NCBI GenBank assembly: GCA_026394215.1 | Contig: JAPKYR010000182.1 | Coordinates: forward strand, 1-47,019 | From: a bacterium | Lineage (GTDB): Bacteria; JAJVIF01; JAPKYR01 | Direction of reading: 5' to 3' | DNA: 47,019 bases | Shown here: positions 28,180-37,238 of the stretch, piece by piece | Layout of the letters: each line of letters begins with the position of its first letter | Numbering within the stretch: position 1 is the first letter of the stretch | The notes under the pieces: generated by a model | Databases searched by the model: none | What the model was told of the DNA's origin: nothing | Seen by the model: the letters and a program-made list of their open reading frames with translations, nothing else | Translations under genes and position numbers: made by a program

Positions 28180-28321
28180 CCCACCTTCTCCAACCCGCAC
28201 TATTTATTTTGATACGGTTTATCCGATTTTAATAGAATTAACACAAAATTTCAGAATCCGTATACCGCATAATCCATGTTTCCTGACAGGATTATCGGAA
28301 TGCAATCGCAGCTTAAATTAG

Positions 28322-28351
28322 TTGTCATTTTGACTTGATTCCTGCTATGCT
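28322..28351 (+). promoter_or_regulatory. Possible sigma70-type promoter for the M28 peptidase
   Basis: TTGTCA-18 nt-TATGCT upstream of the ATG at 28374. Confidence 0.4.
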
Positions 28352-28373
28352 GGAAAAAAATGGGGAGTATCTC

Positions 28374-29303
28374 ATGGGCATACCGATACGGGCTTTAATT
28401 TACTGCACAATATTTCTGCTCCTCCACCCGTGGCCTTCCGGTATCCTTGAAGCCCCTGGCGAACAAAATAAGCAACCATCGCATCTGGAAATCTGCACAT
28501 CTGCCGATGACCTGATCTCCTCGATCGAACCCGACAGAATGCTTGCCCATATCGCGCAACTCGCTGACGAGTATGGCATCCGTACTGCGGGTACTGCCGG
28601 AGAACGGCTTGCCGCAAATTATGTTGCCGCCATGCTGGAAGGATATGGCTACAGCGCAATCACCACTGAGCCAATTACTCTTGATAACGGGCTGGCCTCG
28701 CGGAATATTTATGCGGACCTGCCCGGTGAAAATCCCGAAATAATTCTTATCGGCGCTCATCTTGACAGCAAGCCCCCGTCTCCCGGCGCGAACGATAATG
28801 CGTCCGGCGTCGCAGTGCTACTCGAACTCGCGAGGGTGTTCAAAGATGCAGTCCCGCCCTACACTATCAGATTTGCATTTTTCGGAGCCGAGGAAATGAT
28901 AGATTCCCATGTCGAGCACCATCACTATGGTTCACGAAATATGGCAGGCGATTCGGGTCTTATCCGACAGATGTACGCGGCCGCATCGATCGACATGGTC
29001 GGCGTTGGGACCGAGTTATGGATCGACAACATGGGTGAATCCGATGATTTCTGGCGGCAGCTTATTTTCGACACTGCCGGAGAAATGGACCTTCCGGTTC
29101 ACACGGGAGAGCATCGCGCATGGAGCGACCATGAAGCGTTCGAATATTCCGGGGTACCGTCGGCATGGATTCATTGGAGAGACGATCCCGAATATCACAG
29201 GGAAACTGACACGTCGGACCGGATCAACCCCGATCTGCTTGTAAGCACCGTTGAATTGATGATCAGGGCGATAGACGCCATACAACCAATGAGGAATTTT
29301 TAA
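28374..29303 (+). CDS. Secreted M28-family zinc metallopeptidase
   Basis: Signal sequence; EIILIGAHLDSKPPSPGANDNASGVAVLLELARV, FFGAEEMIDSHVEHHHYGS, WSDHEAFEYSGVPSAWIHW. SD tggggagt before the ATG at 28374. Confidence 0.9.
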   Translation: MGIPIRALIYCTIFLLLHPWPSGILEAPGEQNKQPSHLEICTSADDLISSIEPDRMLAHIAQLADEYGIRTAGTAGERLAANYVAAMLEGYGYSAITTEPITLDNGLASRNIYADLPGENPEIILIGAHLDSKPPSPGANDNASGVAVLLELARVFKDAVPPYTIRFAFFGAEEMIDSHVEHHHYGSRNMAGDSGLIRQMYAAASIDMVGVGTELWIDNMGESDDFWRQLIFDTAGEMDLPVHTGEHRAWSDHEAFEYSGVPSAWIHWRDDPEYHRETDTSDRINPDLLVSTVELMIRAIDAIQPMRNF

Positions 29304-30163
29304 CCCGATTTCATCCGGGCTTCCGCAGCATCGAGCAGGTTCGCGAACAGGCATGCAGATGTGACCGGTCCTACTCCGCCAGGTACAGGCGTATACGCTG
29401 CGGCAATGGAATCTATACTTTGCATATCCACATCGCCCAGAAGCGTGCCATGTTCATCGACGTTTATACCGACATCAATCACTGTCGCGCCCGGACGCAC
29501 ATAATCCGAGTCGATAAAATTCGGTTTACCGATAGCGGCAACCAGCACCGCAGCCCGTTTGGAAATCGTGGATAACGACAATGTACGGGAATGGCACCAT
29601 GTCACTGTCGCGTTCAAACCCAGCATCAGGATTCCCAGCGGTTTTCCGACTACCAGGCTTCTACCGACAATTATTACTTCCTGGCTCTGTATGCCGATCC
29701 TGTAGAAACCAAGAATTTCCATCACGGCACGGGCCGTAGGCGGAACAAGAGCGTTTTTCGATCCCCTGAACAAAAGCCCCGCCTGATATGGCGTAATACC
29801 GTCTATATCCTTCATTCTGTCGACTATGCTCCCAATCTGATCCGTAGTCACACTTTTCGGGAGAGGCGTCTGGACAAGTATCCCGTCAATTTTCGGATCG
29901 TCGTTCAAAGGGGAGATAATTCCCGCCAAACTTTCCGGGCTGGGATCCGATCCAAGCGGGATTTCAATAACCTCGCAACCGGTCTTTCCGCAGGTCGAAT
30001 TTATTGTCTTCAAATAGCTTTGCGACGCGGGACTATCGATCGTAACCACGCCGAGGCGCGGCTTACGTTTGAACTTAATTTCAAAAGCGTTGCATCTTTC
30101 GAGAACCGAATCGGTAATTTGGTTCGCGACCGGTCTTCCTAATAGTACTCTGGCATCCGCCAT
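29300..30163 (-). CDS. folD: Bifunctional methylenetetrahydrofolate dehydrogenase/cyclohydrolase
   Basis: DGILVQTPLPKSVT, DIDGITPYQAGLLFRG, VIIVGRSLVVGKPLGILML, ATVTWCHSRT, PGGVGPVTSACL. Confidence 0.95.
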   Translation of the reverse strand: MADARVLLGRPVANQITDSVLERCNAFEIKFKRKPRLGVVTIDSPASQSYLKTINSTCGKTGCEVIEIPLGSDPSPESLAGIISPLNDDPKIDGILVQTPLPKSVTTDQIGSIVDRMKDIDGITPYQAGLLFRGSKNALVPPTARAVMEILGFYRIGIQSQEVIIVGRSLVVGKPLGILMLGLNATVTWCHSRTLSLSTISKRAAVLVAAIGKPNFIDSDYVRPGATVIDVGINVDEHGTLLGDVDMQSIDSIAAAYTPVPGGVGPVTSACLFANLLDAAEARMKSG

Positions 30164-30166
30164 TAA

Positions 30167-30192
30167 TAACATCCTCCAAAGGGAGGATGTTA
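30167..30192 (-). promoter_or_regulatory. Perfect 11-bp hairpin sequestering the folD Shine-Dalgarno
   Basis: On the minus strand TAACATCCTCC-CTTT-GGAGGATGTTA, then tta-ATG. The SD GGAGG lies in the 3' arm. Confidence 0.65.
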
Positions 30193-30217
30193 GCATAAAA
30201 CTGCCTGAAATATAAAA

Positions 30218-30270
30218 CCCGGTCTCTGTTCACGACTAAAACCGCGACATGAACAGAGACCGGGGATTTT
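30218..30270 (-). terminator. Strong (possibly bidirectional) terminator between the lipoprotein gene and folD
   Basis: CCCGGTCTCTGTTCA (30218-30232)/TGAACAGAGACCGGG (30250-30264), 15-bp perfect stem with T-rich flanks on both strands. Confidence 0.8.
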
Positions 30271-30291
30271 TTACCATTGAAAATCGAAATA

Positions 30292-32499
30292 TTACCAGTC
30301 CGGAGGCGCCTGGAAAATCACGAATTCGTTGACCATGGCATTCGGGAACAGCACAAGACATCTGTCGGACGGGGTTGAGTAATTATTAAGTGCCATGCAT
30401 GAGAATGGGGAACCGAGATTTGTGTAGTTAAGCGTCTGGCACCACACATCGAGCTTGGCAAGCCTTGAACTTCCATCGGCGGTGTTCGCGAAGACAAGAA
30501 TCCTGCATTGCGCATCCATTTCACCGTCCGCATGGTCGATAACAAGGTCGCCCCCGATCAGTTTCCTGATACCGGCAACGTGGGTGGGCGTGATTTTCTG
30601 ATCGAAAATTCCGCTTCTCGACCATATGTCGTCATGGACAGGGGGCGTCATGGAAAGATCGAACTTCTCGATCGAACCCATATCGTCAGCATGGAAGAGG
30701 TAAAGGGAATTGTAATGCCTGTTGATACCGATACCGAGAGGCTTAGGATCGACGGAACCAAGCCACGGGGTGAGATCGAGTTTCGAGGCAGGATCGAACT
30801 CGTATGTGAACGAACCGGACTGCTCAAGATAAATGAGTCTTTCAAGATGAATACCCATACTACCTTTATCACCGACCATCCAGATATCGCCGTTAACCGG
30901 GTCCGTGGTCAGGCATACAGGTTCATTAAGGCCATCGTCTCCCTGACCGAGATCGTAGGGATCCTGAAGGAGCTCACCGGTTCCGCTGAAGATGAGAAGG
31001 TTGTCGGGATCGGCGTCGCTCACGATCAGAATATGACCGTTGAAATCATTAGTCTGCGCGACAAGCGCGTTACCGGCGTCATAGCCGCTGCGAGTGATGA
31101 TCGTATTCGCCGATGTGCTGCCCCCGTAAGGTGGAATAAGGGCAGCCTGGACATTTTCTGTTCCGCCGGTTTTCCCGCCATCGAAAAGCAACGCGCCTTC
31201 ACCGGCAATCGCAACGGGAAGGAATGAGCTGTCGAGATGAAGGTTGCCGTATGAATTATTCAGATTAAATGTCCCGCCGTAATCCATATGAAGGGCCGAA
31301 TTTCCGTTGCATAACGGCGGGTTCACTTCTACGACATTGAGCGTGATCAGCTGATACGCCGTAAGAGGTACACCGGGGACAAAATAGGGGTCCTCCTCGG
31401 GACATTCTATCGAGAATAAGCCCACAAGGGTTCTTGGCTCAAAAATTTTATCGTTTAAAATGTCAAAATGATAAGTGAAGTCCTTATCAGTGCCTTCGCC
31501 GGTCCACGGATTAAGAGAGCCTTCGTAAAGTTCAGGGATTTCCAGGCGGACCTTATCGAATGGCACATACGCCTCATTCTGCCAGTCTTTCACATTAATT
31601 AGGACATCCGCTTCCCCGCCAGCCCAGAGCCCGATTGAGCATTCAAGATTCCCTTCCTGCCCGGCAACAGAAATTACGTAAGGCTCAAGGGAGTTCGCAC
31701 TCAGCGGGAAATCGCCTGGGATTTTCCTCCCGCCAGCTCCGGGTTCATTAGGTTCCTGCCAACTGCAGTCGAAAGCAAGACCCACAATACTCTGTTCCGG
31801 ATCCAGGCTGATATGGTAATGATTAATCTGCCAAAGACTAGCCTGGAAATACATGCGGTCGGTATTGGTCCAGTATTGGATATAAGGATTAACAACGGTC
31901 TGGACATTCTCACCCATGCCCTTTGTCAGACTGCCGTCAAAATAATTGAATGGAACCGGGTTATCCATAAATTCCCATGGATTCCATCTTCTCGTATAAC
32001 CGTCGGCATTCAGCAGCGCAGACTGGCCTGGGAATACCCCCGGAGTATTTACCATATGGGCTGGCCAGAAGTACACGGGTGGCAACATCATGATGCCTCG
32101 GACATCGAATATTGTGTACTCATCCAATGGCAGAGGATGCGTGTATAGAAGAGCGATTGTTATTGTACCATCAGGATGAATATAGAAATCCTCAACCTTC
32201 ACGCCGTCGGGATTGAAATACTCATTGAAATGGAGCACATTAAGATGGAATGTAGCATCCCGGACCGGCTTAACTTCGCATGAGGTTCGATCCTCATTGA
32301 AATACAGGTTGTAATACCCGAGAAGCATTCGATTCGCTTCGCCGGAATCGGGTACCCTGTCGCTGATACCGAGTTGAGCAGACGGGTCGACCGGATTCGA
32401 TGAACCTGAACAACCGGAGATCAATACAGCAACCGTGATCAGGAACAGCATGAATCCAAAAGCTACAACCCGCCAGGCATGGTATATAAACCGGAACAT
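30292..32499 (-). CDS. Lipoprotein: shared N-terminal module plus propeller-like C-terminus
   Basis: Lipobox VLISGC; MLLGYYNLYF...VKPVRDATFHLNVL; LLNADGYTRRWNPWEF; LINVKDWQN. C-terminus CMALNNYSTPSDRCLVLFPNAMVNEFVIFQAPPDW. Confidence 0.82.
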   Translation of the reverse strand: MFRFIYHAWRVVAFGFMLFLITVAVLISGCSGSSNPVDPSAQLGISDRVPDSGEANRMLLGYYNLYFNEDRTSCEVKPVRDATFHLNVLHFNEYFNPDGVKVEDFYIHPDGTITIALLYTHPLPLDEYTIFDVRGIMMLPPVYFWPAHMVNTPGVFPGQSALLNADGYTRRWNPWEFMDNPVPFNYFDGSLTKGMGENVQTVVNPYIQYWTNTDRMYFQASLWQINHYHISLDPEQSIVGLAFDCSWQEPNEPGAGGRKIPGDFPLSANSLEPYVISVAGQEGNLECSIGLWAGGEADVLINVKDWQNEAYVPFDKVRLEIPELYEGSLNPWTGEGTDKDFTYHFDILNDKIFEPRTLVGLFSIECPEEDPYFVPGVPLTAYQLITLNVVEVNPPLCNGNSALHMDYGGTFNLNNSYGNLHLDSSFLPVAIAGEGALLFDGGKTGGTENVQAALIPPYGGSTSANTIITRSGYDAGNALVAQTNDFNGHILIVSDADPDNLLIFSGTGELLQDPYDLGQGDDGLNEPVCLTTDPVNGDIWMVGDKGSMGIHLERLIYLEQSGSFTYEFDPASKLDLTPWLGSVDPKPLGIGINRHYNSLYLFHADDMGSIEKFDLSMTPPVHDDIWSRSGIFDQKITPTHVAGIRKLIGGDLVIDHADGEMDAQCRILVFANTADGSSRLAKLDVWCQTLNYTNLGSPFSCMALNNYSTPSDRCLVLFPNAMVNEFVIFQAPPDW

Positions 32500-32789
32500 A
32501 ATTAAAAACCTCCCGGATTGGATAATATCCTTTGCCGCTGGGTAGTATTATAAAATATAAATACTCAGGTTACAATTTTATAATACCTTAACGAAAGGGA
32601 AAAATACAGTAAAAAATCGACTGGAATCGGGTTGCTTTGATTATTTTAGGGCTGAGAATATACCGGAAATGCCCTGAGATTACCAGGCAGCGCATTGTTT
32701 CGGAATTTTTATGTCACGGATCCAGGCGTCTTTTCGACCGGACATCATGGGAATTTTGCCGGCTGAAAAAGCGAAAGGTTGCCAGTCTT

Positions 32790-32818
32790 TTGACTTGTTA
32801 TTGATGGTTTTATATAAT
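32790..32818 (+). promoter_or_regulatory. Near-consensus sigma70-type promoter for the PKD/LVIVD lipoprotein
   Basis: TTGACT-17 nt-TATAAT; places the true start at 32858, not 32711. Confidence 0.75.
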
Positions 32819-32857
32819 TTCCTGTCTAAAGGCGTTACATCCCGGGAGGTTGTCAGA

Positions 32858-35605
32858 ATGAGAATTCATCATTTATTAATTATCGCAACGATACTGCTCA
32901 TTTTCGGATGCTCGGGACATGGTTCACCTCCGACTGTACCGGACGAATCGGCGCCGGTCGCGATTGCAAAAGCCGATCCGAATCCCCAGGCGGTAAATTT
33001 TCCTGTCAGTTTTTCGGCATCTGACTCAACCGATCCGGACGGTGGAACCATCCAGCTCTATGAGTGGGACTGGAATAACGACGGCACTTACGACCAGACT
33101 GGCGAGAATGTCGATCATACATGGATTGAGACCGGCACTTACCAAGTCCAGCTTCGGCTATTGGATGACGAGGGTATAACTGATATCCTTGATGATCCAC
33201 TGGAAATTACAATCAATAATAACCTGCCTCCCGAAGCGTGCGGTGAAGCCGATCCATTAACTACCGTTGTCTGTGAGCCCGTACATTTTACCGATTGCGG
33301 TTCCGACGCTGTTAAAGGAGCAATGCTCGTCCGGTATGAATGGGACTGGAATAATGACGGTACATACGATGAACAGGGCGCCGATGTTTACCATACCTGG
33401 GATATACCGGGCACATACCTGGTGATGTATCGCGTGACTGATTTCAATGGTGCGACTGACGAGATCTTATCCCCAATCGAAATTACGGTTATAAACGCAT
33501 TGCCATCCGCAGTTGCGGTTGCAGACAGCAATCCGGATGTAGGCGCCATCGACCATTTTGACGGGACCGGGTCATATGACAATGACTGCGAAGGCGTTGC
33601 GATTACGAAGTGGGAATGGGATTGGGACAACGATGGGACATACGACGAGGAGGGAGCTGAGGTTGATCACGTCTGGGATTTTCCGGGCACCTACTATGTG
33701 CAACTCCGGGTTACCGATGATGAAGGGGAAACCGACCTTCTTGATGCACCGCTGGAAATAATTATTCAGGATTTTACATTCAATCCTGTTGATATCACCC
33801 CACCCTGGCTTGCCTTCACCCCTTATGATATTGCAATAGATGGGAATTATGCTTATATCGCGGGTAGATACGGATTGCATATTTTTGACATTTCTGATCC
33901 TGCCAATCCCATATGGGTGAATTTTGTCGGTGCGTCGGCGGATGATTGGCGTGTTGACGTGTCAGGCGGGTACGCGTACATGATTGGTATTAAAAGTCTT
34001 GAAATAATCAATATAGATCCTCCCGAGTCCGCTTACATCGTGAATTCAATCACCCTGTGGGAAGACGATCCTCATGATATAGCCGTATCAGGCGGTTATG
34101 CATGTGTGATGAGTTATAGTAGTCACACTATTAAGATATTCGACATAGATCCTCCGGAGTCGGCATACGTCGTGAGTCAAGTCAGCACGCAGTCGGATTA
34201 TGGGCTTGCTTTAGCCATGTCAGGCGGGTACGCGTATTTTGTTACTGCCGAACATACATATATTGGTGGATATTATAATTCTTATTATTTTCTTCATATA
34301 ATAGAAATAAGCCCTCTTGGATCCGCACACATCGTGAACCAAATACCCGTATGGTATACACGTTATATTTCCGTTTCTGGCGGTTACGCGTATTTGAGTG
34401 AAAGTAACGGTCTTAGGATAATCGACATTGAGCCTCCTGAATCCGCATACACCGTAAATTCTGTCAATACGGGGCAGCAGAATCCATATGGCGTAGCCGT
34501 GTCAGGCGGGTACGCGTATTTGGTTGCTGCAGATGTGCAAGAGAGTAGTCTCTTAATGATCGACATAGATCCTCCCGAGTCCGCATACATCGCGAATACA
34601 GTCGACACACCGTTTCAGTATCTTGGTCGGATTGCCGTGTCCGGGGGGTATGCGTATGCGACGAGTAGATATTTAGGTCTACTGGTAATCGACATAGAAC
34701 CTCTCAATGATGCATACTGCGCAGGGGCATTTTACTCGCTATTTGACTCACGTGATGTAGCCGTGTCCGGCGGATATGCGTATGTGGCGGATGGTTATGG
34801 TTATTTTAAGATAGTCGACATTGAGTCTCCCTATTCCCCTTACATCGTGAATGCAATAACCACGCAGATTGAGGATGCACAAGCTGTAGAAGTGTCCAAC
34901 GGATACGCGTACATAGCAGATAACGCGCCTCATCATGAAGATCAGAGTCTTCAGATAATCGATATAGACCCTCCAGGTTCTGCATATTTAGTGAATGAAG
35001 TAACGATAACGGATTCTTATGGTGTTGAAGATGTGACCGTATCCGGCGGGTACGCGTATGCGGCGATGGGGGCTAGTCTTCAGATAATCGATATAGACTC
35101 TCCCGATTCCGCATACATCGTAAATTCAGTCGAAATGCCGGCGTATGCTAATAGTGTTACTGTGTCAGGCAGCTACGCGTATGTGACATGTCTTCAGTTC
35201 GGCCTTCAGATTATCGATATAAACCCTCCAGAGTCCGCATATATCGTTAATACAGTCGTCACGGAACATGCAAATGATGTAGCTGTATCCGGAGGGTACG
35301 CGTATGTAGCAGATGATTATTATGGCGGTCTTAAAATAATCGACATAGACCCTCCCGAGTCCGCATATATCGTTAATACAGTCGACACACCGGGGTGGGC
35401 ATTGGGTGTAGTTGTGTCCGGCAGCTATGCGTATGTGGCGGATGGAGATGATAAAGGCCTTCAGATAATCGATATAGACCCTCCTGAATCCGCGTACATC
35501 GTAGATTCAGTCGACACAGCGAATGCAAGGAGAGTGGCAGTATCCGGTGGTTACGCGTATGTCGCGGATGGTTATGACGGTTTGCGGATAATTCAGTTGT
35601 GGTAA
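32858..35605 (+). CDS. Lipoprotein with three PKD domains and 14 LVIVD-like propeller repeats
   Basis: SD gggaggt, MRIHHLLIIATILLIFGCSG lipobox; three YEWDWNNDGTYD PKD units; repeats VSGGYAYVAD..GLQIIDIDPPESAYIVNTV. Confidence 0.88.
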   Translation: MRIHHLLIIATILLIFGCSGHGSPPTVPDESAPVAIAKADPNPQAVNFPVSFSASDSTDPDGGTIQLYEWDWNNDGTYDQTGENVDHTWIETGTYQVQLRLLDDEGITDILDDPLEITINNNLPPEACGEADPLTTVVCEPVHFTDCGSDAVKGAMLVRYEWDWNNDGTYDEQGADVYHTWDIPGTYLVMYRVTDFNGATDEILSPIEITVINALPSAVAVADSNPDVGAIDHFDGTGSYDNDCEGVAITKWEWDWDNDGTYDEEGAEVDHVWDFPGTYYVQLRVTDDEGETDLLDAPLEIIIQDFTFNPVDITPPWLAFTPYDIAIDGNYAYIAGRYGLHIFDISDPANPIWVNFVGASADDWRVDVSGGYAYMIGIKSLEIINIDPPESAYIVNSITLWEDDPHDIAVSGGYACVMSYSSHTIKIFDIDPPESAYVVSQVSTQSDYGLALAMSGGYAYFVTAEHTYIGGYYNSYYFLHIIEISPLGSAHIVNQIPVWYTRYISVSGGYAYLSESNGLRIIDIEPPESAYTVNSVNTGQQNPYGVAVSGGYAYLVAADVQESSLLMIDIDPPESAYIANTVDTPFQYLGRIAVSGGYAYATSRYLGLLVIDIEPLNDAYCAGAFYSLFDSRDVAVSGGYAYVADGYGYFKIVDIESPYSPYIVNAITTQIEDAQAVEVSNGYAYIADNAPHHEDQSLQIIDIDPPGSAYLVNEVTITDSYGVEDVTVSGGYAYAAMGASLQIIDIDSPDSAYIVNSVEMPAYANSVTVSGSYAYVTCLQFGLQIIDINPPESAYIVNTVVTEHANDVAVSGGYAYVADDYYGGLKIIDIDPPESAYIVNTVDTPGWALGVVVSGSYAYVADGDDKGLQIIDIDPPESAYIVDSVDTANARRVAVSGGYAYVADGYDGLRIIQLW

Positions 35606-35670
35606 ACCTTGCCTGCCGATCCAGTTTTCCCTTGTTGTCACTACTCCCCAATTTTGCTGATCGGTGAGAC

Positions 35671-36969
35671 TTATGAAAAATGCTGAATAAGCAGGTTCAC
35701 CATATGCAGTTGGTCTTCCGTGCCGCCCATCTCACGTATCGAATGCATCGATACCATCGGATTACCGATATCCACCGCCCTTATCCCCAGACGGCTTGCG
35801 GTCATCGGACCGATCGTGCTTCCCGTACCGACATCGGTTCTTGCCACAAAAGTCTGTAACGGGACCTCCGCCCTCTTCGCGCATTTTTCGAGATGTTCCT
35901 TCGCTTCGATCTGAGTCGCATAATTCTGCATCGCGTTGACCTTCATAACCGGCCCGCCATTCAGATAAAGATAATGTCTGGGTTCATGCGCTTCGGGATA
36001 ATTCGGATTCAAAGCATGCGCGCCATCGCAGGAAATAAAAATTGAATTCGCAAGGGCGCGAAAATAGTCCTCGCGCGAATTTTCCGTCCCCATGCACAAA
36101 CGTTCGAGCACAGTGTCTAAGAATCCCGATCGCGCCCCCTGCATTGTCTGCGAGCCGACCTCCTCGTTATCGAATAATGCCACCACCTGCGAAAACGGCA
36201 CATTATCGGGTGCTTTTAAGAGCGCTTTTATCGCTGCATGGCAACTCGACAGATTATCAAGACTCCGGCTAAAGACGAATTCCTCGTTCATTCCACCCAA
36301 TGTTCCGGGCTGGACATCGTATATTTCAATAGAATACGACGAAACCTTCGCGGGATCGACCCCGGCGGTTTTCGCGGTCAGCTTTTTCACCGGTTCCTCT
36401 TCAAGCGACTTTTCATCGCCAAGGCCGATCACCGGCGGCATATGATCCTGTTTGTTGAATTTAATTTCTTCGGTTTTATTGACCCTTATATGCGGAGCGA
36501 GGTCTGGGATTCGGCAGACCGGGCGTTTGACGTCGAATAGCACGACATCGCTCTCCCCTCCATCCTCAACCACCAGCCGCCCGGCAATTCCAAGGTCGCG
36601 ATCGAGCCATGAGTGGATAATCGGCCCGCCATAAATTTCCACACCAAGTTGCAGATACCCATTTTTCGAGTAAACACCGTTTGGTTTCAACCTCAAGCCC
36701 GGAAAATCGGTGTGCGCGCCGACGATCCTGAATCCCGCGCTCGCGTAACTGGCTGTCCCGACCCTCACCGCGATTAATGATGACCCGTTGCGCGTGAAAT
36801 AGACCCAGTCGCACGGCTTGACATCCCATTTATCTTTTTCATCAAGATGCCTGAACCCGACTGCCTCAAGACGTCTGATCGATTCCGCGACCGAGTGCGA
36901 TGCGGTCGGGGACGCCTCGATAAATTTAATCATATCCAGGGTGATGTCTTTAAATTTCTGGTCAACCAT
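35671..36969 (-). CDS. M18-family aminopeptidase
   Basis: SPTASHSVAESIRRLEAVGF, RIVGAHTDFPGLRLKP, SWLDRDLGIAGRL, FDNEEVGSQTMQGA, SCDGAHALNPNYPEAHEP, RTDVGTGSTIGPMTASRLGI, HSIREMGGTED. Confidence 0.95.
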   Translation of the reverse strand: MVDQKFKDITLDMIKFIEASPTASHSVAESIRRLEAVGFRHLDEKDKWDVKPCDWVYFTRNGSSLIAVRVGTASYASAGFRIVGAHTDFPGLRLKPNGVYSKNGYLQLGVEIYGGPIIHSWLDRDLGIAGRLVVEDGGESDVVLFDVKRPVCRIPDLAPHIRVNKTEEIKFNKQDHMPPVIGLGDEKSLEEEPVKKLTAKTAGVDPAKVSSYSIEIYDVQPGTLGGMNEEFVFSRSLDNLSSCHAAIKALLKAPDNVPFSQVVALFDNEEVGSQTMQGARSGFLDTVLERLCMGTENSREDYFRALANSIFISCDGAHALNPNYPEAHEPRHYLYLNGGPVMKVNAMQNYATQIEAKEHLEKCAKRAEVPLQTFVARTDVGTGSTIGPMTASRLGIRAVDIGNPMVSMHSIREMGGTEDQLHMVNLLIQHFS

Positions 36970-37238
36970 TTTGGTTCTCCTGACAATTCCGGTCCCAAAT
37001 GATATTTATATCATAAAAATACGCGTTCCGGGCTTCCAAAAACGGAACGCCCGGAAATATTTACCATTGACTGCAGATTCGGAAAGCCCGAACCGTATCT
37101 AAATATTATATGACGCAACGGCGTCTAACCTGACTATTTTTTTGTTTTTGTGTTAAGATTATGTCGTGGAGAGATTCTCAAATTCAGTCTGAATTCTCCA
37201 ACCCTCATGCCGGGAACGGCAAAACACGAGGTGTGTAA

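Noticed and set aside
30508-31227. 239-aa plus-strand ORF
   Set aside because: Antisense to the lipoprotein at 30292-32499, which has lipobox, shared module and terminator support.
33900-35600. Regularly spaced near-identical DNA repeats resembling a CRISPR-like array
   Set aside because: Period of ~130 nt stays in frame and encodes propeller blades; no cas genes.
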